22,994 bases of DNA from Perkinsus olseni (lineage: Eukaryota; Perkinsozoa; Perkinsida). The DNA lies in the NCBI GenBank assembly GCA_013115125.1, contig JABANN010000526.1, forward strand, positions 1 to 22,994. Reading direction: 5' to 3'. This document shows positions 18,721 to 22,994 of this stretch, piece after piece. The position numbers were made by a program, and so were the translations under genes. The first letter of the stretch is position 1. Each line of letters opens with the position of its first letter. Under the pieces are notes generated by a model. That model searched no databases, had not been told where the DNA came from, and saw nothing but the letters and a program-made list of their open reading frames with translations.

Positions 18721-19292
18721 GGAGATGCACCTGCATTACGCGTAAAACAGTTTCGCGCCAGTGTAATTACGCATGCGAAATAACGCGTAGTACGCGTAAT
18801 GGCAGGTGTAAAACGCGTTTTACACTTCGCGCGAGAATATCGAGTATTATATGCGTAAAACCACGTGAAATAACGCGTAAATACATGTTATCATGCGTAC
18901 TTAGACGACAGTCTATTATGAATTCAATCGGCACTTCTTAATTTCAAAGCACTCCTGGATCACAGAAACTCAGACAAAACACGTTTCAAATGGCAAACGC
19001 GAGTCTGTCAATCACTTCCTTGGTCTGTGCTTGTCGAACTCTCGTTAATTTTGATTTTTTTGTATCATTAGGAGACGGGGATCGACTTTGTGTTATTAAA
19101 AGTTGGGACAATACCGGTCTACGTTAAGCGCGTAAAAACGTACGGACCCAGTACGCCAAGCGCGTACTGGCCACAGTTGTGTAATACACTCCACGCGTTT
19201 TACGCGTAATGTGCGTAAAATAGAGCCATTACGCGTTGTGTAATGCGTAATGCGTATTACGCTAGCGTATTATACAACGGGGGTGCATCTCC
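18721..19292. mobile_element. 572-bp TIR element packed with ACGCGT palindromes (MITE-like)
   Basis: The ends GGAGATGCACC (18721-18731) and GGTGCATCTCC (19282-19292) are inverted repeats, flanked on both sides by AGT (possible 3-bp target duplication). The interior has no gene but many CG-centred palindromes: GTGTAAAACGCGTTTTACAC (18806-18825, perfect 20-mer), CCAGTACGC-CAAGC-GCGTACTGG, TACGCTAGCGTA, and repeated ACGCGTAA/TTACGCGT words. The middle (about 18900-19100) is AT-richer and ordinary. The superfamily is not recognised. Confidence 0.65.
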
Positions 19293-19348
19293 AGTATATA
19301 TGATGTGCAGTCCTTAGCACCTCAACGAAGCCCTTCTATTGGCCTGTA

Positions 19349-19414
19349 GCACGTATCACGAGTAGCTTCAGGATGAGCGCCGCACGTATCACGAGCAGCC
19401 TCAGGATGAGCGCC
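19349..19414. repeat. 33-bp tandem duplication
   Basis: GCACGTATCACGAG(T/C)AGC(T/C)TC and the rest of a 33-nt unit occur twice in a row (19349-19381, 19382-19414) with two transitions between copies. Confidence 0.9.
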
Positions 19415-19506
19415 GCCGAACTCGGAGGCGGCTACCATCTTTCGGACCCCTTGAAGCAGCTTAATCGGATAAAGGAGGCGTGCATCTTCCTTCATCATCC
19501 ATAAGC

Positions 19507-19561
19507 TTCGGTATGCGAGACACTTAAGAGGTTAAACCTCTTAAGTGTCTCGCATACCGAA
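19507..19561. repeat. 55-nt perfect palindrome (27-bp stem, 1-nt loop)
   Basis: TTCGGTATGCGAGACACTTA at its left end is fully complementary to TAAGTGTCTCGCATACCGAA at its right end. Including the inner AGAGGTT/AACCTCT, the arms are 27 nt with a single A between them. Pairing continues outward for three more bases after one mismatch. Confidence 0.95.
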
Positions 19562-19712
19562 ACTTTCTTGCATGCTAGTCGTTTCGGCAAGTTTCTTTCG
19601 GCGAGCATCTTAGAGTAGTATTTCTCCGAGTTCGGCGAGGTCAAGAAGATCCTCTGCCAGAGGACTTCTGGTTGCCTTGGAGGCGGCAGAATTCCGTTGG
19701 ACCCCAGTGGGG

Positions 19713-20738
19713 TCACCCCGCCCCGGGAGAACTCGGTAAACACCACGCCTGTCTGTATTGTGGTACTTTGTTTGATAGTGCTGCTTCAATGGGGTTCGTC
19801 GTAATGAAGTCCCCCCCTGGCAATGTCGCATATTCGACATTGCCAGGGGGGACTCTCAGCCCACCTTCTGGAAAATACACCCCATCTCGTCTCAGGATCT
19901 TGCAAAGCTCCTGAGCACTTCGCATACCAAGCCCCAAGTGCCCTAGACGCAGCAGGTCTCGTGCTGATTCCCTGCTCAGCACCACACCATTCTCTTCTCC
20001 ATAAGAGAATGACGATACCCCAAGGTAGTGGTGAGAATCCAAACTCACTCCAGAGGGCAAAGGGCTCTCATGGCCACTCTCAGTAGATTCCCTGAAGCGC
20101 TCCTCAAGCCTCTGAGCTACGAGCGTATCTGTGTAACCTCTAGCAGCAACCCTCTCAGCGAACTTCACGCCAGCTCTCCGTGGACGTTTCACTGTCCTGG
20201 CGCATTCACGATCATCATGATCTTCAACAAGGTTCCCGCATCGCGAGCAGACCCCTTTCGGGGGAGACGCCGTTGATGTCCTTCCAGGTCCCGGAGCATT
20301 CGACTGCGCCTTCTTAACGAAGTTAGGGACAAGCGCGGAAGCAACGCTACACACCTTGCAGCGATCGGCCTCAGAGCAGATCGCCGCCTGCCGGGTTGAT
20401 ACCGGATCGTAGTCCATGAGGAGAGCATCATAATAGTGCCGCTTCTCCTCATTCCACTTCTCGACGTCCATTGCACCAGTGCTCATCTTGGCCAAGCGAG
20501 TACGACACGCATTACACAGTACCTTCGGTAGCCTCAGGTTGGTTACCTCGGCTTTGAAGTCAACCTGGTAGAATTTTAGAGCTCGCTGACAGACCTTACA
20601 CACGGCCGCTGACCGGCCGTGGTGAGTTAGCCTAGTGAAGCAGAAACGACATACAACATACAGGTGTCGTAAGTGGTTCTCGTCAACAGTGGCAGCGACC
20701 TCCGGTGGGATGGTTAGATTCTTCTCGGACCTGGGCAT
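19713..20738 (-). CDS. Cys-rich protein with RAG1 N-terminal-like zinc region (transposon-type ORF)
   Basis: 341 codons from ATG 20738. CxxC pairs at C30/C33, C47/C50, C75/C78, C127/C130 and C164/C167, the last with H174 and C179 (C-x2-C-x6-H-x4-C). HLRHLYVVCRFC, then VDFKAEVTNLRLPKVLCNAC, then DRCKVCSVA follow the order of vertebrate RAG1 upstream of its RING (NLRHLCRICG; IDVKADV.....P..FCHNC; SCDICNTARRG). This comparison is from memory. RAG1-N-like domains also occur in molluscan N-RAG-TP elements. The C-terminal half has LSRESARDLLRLGHLGL and QELCKILRRDGVYFPEG, resembling a helical segment remembered in such proteins. No transposase core is seen. It is likely the 5' gene or a truncated gene of a DNA transposon, or a domesticated copy. 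It lies 517 nt downstream of the integrase ORF on the same strand, so a third ORF of that retroelement is the main alternative. Confidence 0.55.
   Translation of the reverse strand: MPRSEKNLTIPPEVAATVDENHLRHLYVVCRFCFTRLTHHGRSAAVCKVCQRALKFYQVDFKAEVTNLRLPKVLCNACRTRLAKMSTGAMDVEKWNEEKRHYYDALLMDYDPVSTRQAAICSEADRCKVCSVASALVPNFVKKAQSNAPGPGRTSTASPPKGVCSRCGNLVEDHDDRECARTVKRPRRAGVKFAERVAARGYTDTLVAQRLEERFRESTESGHESPLPSGVSLDSHHYLGVSSFSYGEENGVVLSRESARDLLRLGHLGLGMRSAQELCKILRRDGVYFPEGGLRVPPGNVEYATLPGGDFITTNPIEAALSNKVPQYRQAWCLPSSPGAG
19808..19854. repeat. Near-perfect 20-bp hairpin inside the RAG1-N-like ORF
   Basis: AGTCCCCCCCTGGCAATGTCG and CGACATTGCCAGGGGGGACT are complementary apart from one extra C, with a 6-nt loop (CATATT). 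It lies in the last ~45 codons of the minus-strand ORF. Confidence 0.9.
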
Positions 20739-21255
20739 TAGTATTTTCTGAAACCTACTACGCTACTATGTGACTCATTGGCTCTATACATGTCCGCGCT
20801 AGTTCTGTTCCGTATTCACTCATTATTTGGAGATTGTTCTCCCATGGTCTCTAGCTTGATTGGTTGGTGGTTCGCTAGCAAGTCGACTCTTCCGTTTGAT
20901 CATCTGCGGTGTCTCTTGGCTCAAGATCGAGTCTTCCCAGTGCTAACTCAAGGGCGTCATTGACTATGGAGTTGACCATTAGGAAATGAGAGTGATACTA
21001 ACTACGAATGGGATATCATCAAATAACTCATACTCATAGTCCGATGATTCGGGAGTAATCCGCAGCTGCGGCACGCATATACATAGCCCGATCCGCTATG
21101 TTCCTGCGTGCAGCGGAGCGGTCGTCAGCATATTCATGAAAAGTAGGTTGGGCTTCAATAAGGAGCCCTTCCTAGAGATAGTGCGGTGCGCAGCACCAAC
21201 CGCAGATGTCCCCCAAGGGGTCCTGCATTGAAGCGCAAGCATGATAGAGAAAAAA
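20739..21255. other. Spacer between the RAG1-N-like and integrase ORFs
   Basis: No gene recognised on either strand. It holds a 12-nt match to the 3' end of the perkinsid/dinoflagellate spliced leader, TCTTGGCTCAAG at 914-925 of the 20 kb block (20914-20925, + strand). It could contain the 3' end of the integrase element, but no terminal repeat could be paired within the window. Confidence 0.4.
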
Positions 21256-22994
21256 TCAAGAGAGGTAACCCGCTGTGACAAGAGCAGTTCTCGAGGTGTC
21301 ACGCAGCTTTCCCGTAGGAGTCAACTTTATCTTCATGAGGACCGAACCAACTGTTCTCAGCAAGGGGTAATCATCATCATCAGCTGGAGTTTGCGCAACG
21401 TAAGAGTCCCCGTCTGCAGCCATCCATACCGGCAGAAAAGTTTTGCCGTCCGTGGTGTCGTATACCTGGATACGCATATCCTGGGTTCCAGGGTCCTGTT
21501 TGACCTTGCCGATCACGTCTTCTCCACCAGGGAGACGAACCAGCAGTATGTCATCAATCTTGGTCGATGATAACGGTATTGTTGTTTCTGTAGCCAACGT
21601 AGGTCGATTCCTGTCGACCACTGCATCACGTGGTTCCAGGTGGCAAGCAGATACCGATGCCGTTTTGTCTTCCGGTGATCCTAGTGGGCGCAGACGGACA
21701 GAGAAACCTGCCATGGAGCCTAGGTACTGGAAAGGCCCCCCGTCAACGTTGACGCCTTGGACGATGACGACATGACCTTCAACGGGCCTTGCCCCCGGCC
21801 GGCGCCAGACAACTAAGTCGCCGTCCTTGACTGGTTTTCCCGGGCGGGATGCAGAGGCGCGTAAACAATCCCTAATATGAGACTGAAGTACCGCAGTTCT
21901 AGCGAGACCTATGGAGTCAGTGATGACCTGACGGACAGATTCCCTAGTGTCGATTGACAGGGCCAGCTGTTCAAGTCCGTCGCAGGTCGCTTGACGGTGA
22001 GGATCCAAGACAGCTGTCAGTACAGCCGCTGAAGGGGTATTGACCTTAGTGCCGAACATGAGCTCAGCAGCAGAGTGACCAGTTGCCCGTTGTTGGGAGT
22101 TGATGGCCAATTGGACGTGCGGCATCGCCGCGTCCCAAGGGAGTGAGTAACCAGGGAGGATGCGTTTAATCCGGCCGACCCGGGCCTCCGCACTCCCATT
22201 AGACCAGGGAGACCAGGCCGGCACTGAGAGGAAGCGTACCCCGCAGGCCTTGAGGGAACTCCGCAGCGACGGTGTGTCTAAGAAGTTATCTCCCGTGACC
22301 GACAGAGGTACGCCCATCAGTGCTATCCACGACTCGAAAAGAGTCGCGGATGTGGTAGGTCCGCCAACATCAGCGACACATCTTATCAGAGTGAACCCAG
22401 TGGAGAGGTCCGTCATCACCAAGAAGGCCTTATTGTTTGGGTCCTTAGCGGGAGACCATGATGGGGATGGATAACCATGATCCATGGCTAAGTGCTTGCC
22501 ACGCGCATCGATGTCCAGTAACCCCCTAGGTACTCTCGGCGCACTCAGCAACTTAGCCCTCTTACTCGGCTTCTGTTCCATACAGTAATCACAACGGGAT
22601 ATCCATGACCGTATATCCCGAAAGATGGATGGCCACCAAGCCAGACTGCAGATAGTATCCTTGACTTGGGGGTGTGCCCGATGACTATCAGCTTCATGGG
22701 CAGCAAATATCAGCCATTCACGTAGTTCCCAGTTGGGAACGACGTTAGTGCTGATAATCTGTTCCAAGCCAGCGACCTTACCGGCAGGGATCACAGGTAC
22801 GAGTACCTCGCCGAGGAGCGTGACGTCGCTGATGACATGAACGAGATCGGTTTTGAAGGAGACCAGGCCGAGGGTCTTCGCTTCTTGCGAGACTCGAGAA
22901 ATGTCATTACCGTTGGTGAAATGGGCATGCCATGTACTCAGGCTATCCCCATGAAACCGAGTGCTACCATCGGCAGCCTGCAACAGGACCAGCT
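21256..22994 (-). mobile_element. Ty3/gypsy-type polyprotein, integrase end (fossil element, runs off the window)
   Basis: Minus-strand open frame entering from beyond 22994 and ending at 21256. Parts in order: an HHCC zinc module (H96, H101, C131, C134, counted from 22983); the integrase core with first Asp in HLAMDHG (D168), second in VTGDNF (D232) and Glu in NGSAEARVGR (E266); then a long C-terminal region with GDLVVWRRPG (beta-barrel-like) and an acidic tail. This is the integrase of an LTR retroelement of the Ty3/gypsy type. The part in the window looks whole; protease, reverse transcriptase, RNase H and both LTRs would lie outside or were not recognised. Age cannot be judged without the LTRs. 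Confidence 0.85.

Noticed and set aside
20189-20476. Second minus-strand ORF inside the RAG1-N-like gene
   Set aside because: An out-of-frame shadow; the CxxC pattern belongs to the other frame.

Overview
The window reads as nuclear DNA of a gene-dense alveolate-type protist, most like Perkinsus (inference). The first ~10.7 kb carries protein genes head to tail on the + strand, cut by many very small GT-AG introns (mostly 41-60 nt). Exons were assembled by eye from reading-frame continuity and family motifs. The rest of the window is repeats, tRNA-like genes and mobile-element remains.

Genes (1-11.1 kb): the tail of an unrecognised gene behind a (TTG)n tract; a ten-exon three-finger CCCH zinc-finger protein (636-2538, frame closes over all ten exons, 485 aa); a long helical-repeat protein that looks like FANCI, the Fanconi anaemia DNA-crosslink repair protein (3091 to ~9510); an A/B-type cyclin (~9532-10724, five introns resolved); and a possible two-exon minus-strand gene that overlaps the cyclin 3' end.

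Repeat zone (11.3-14.3 kb): a fossil tyrosine-recombinase retroelement on the - strand. Its end repeats lie in the order b ... a-b-a, the split-direct-repeat layout of PAT/Ngaro-type DIRS elements. A ~300-bp stretch of it recurs in inverted orientation at 11.37-11.68 kb, and a short LINE endonuclease-like fragment lies between.

tRNA array (15.0-18.65 kb): ProA / Val / ProB tRNA-like genes repeat with long shared spacers. One tRNA-Pro(TGG) and at least two tRNA-Val(AAC) look sound; many others are degenerate, and the ProB class has a proline-type body with a CAG anticodon. One ProB copy is split by a 178-bp TG...CA insertion with a 7-bp target duplication. An assembly gap (97 N) lies inside the array.

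Right side (18.7-23.0 kb): a 572-bp element with short terminal inverted repeats, packed with ACGCGT-type palindromes; a cluster of hairpins including a 55-nt near-perfect palindrome; a minus-strand ORF whose CxxC modules resemble the N-terminal zinc region of RAG1 and of RAG1-N-like transposon proteins; and, running off the right edge, the integrase end of a Ty3/gypsy-type polyprotein (fossil element). The most interesting items are the RAG1-N-like ORF, the split-direct-repeat element, the FANCI homologue with a candidate conserved ubiquitin-acceptor lysine, and the Pro/Val tRNA array.
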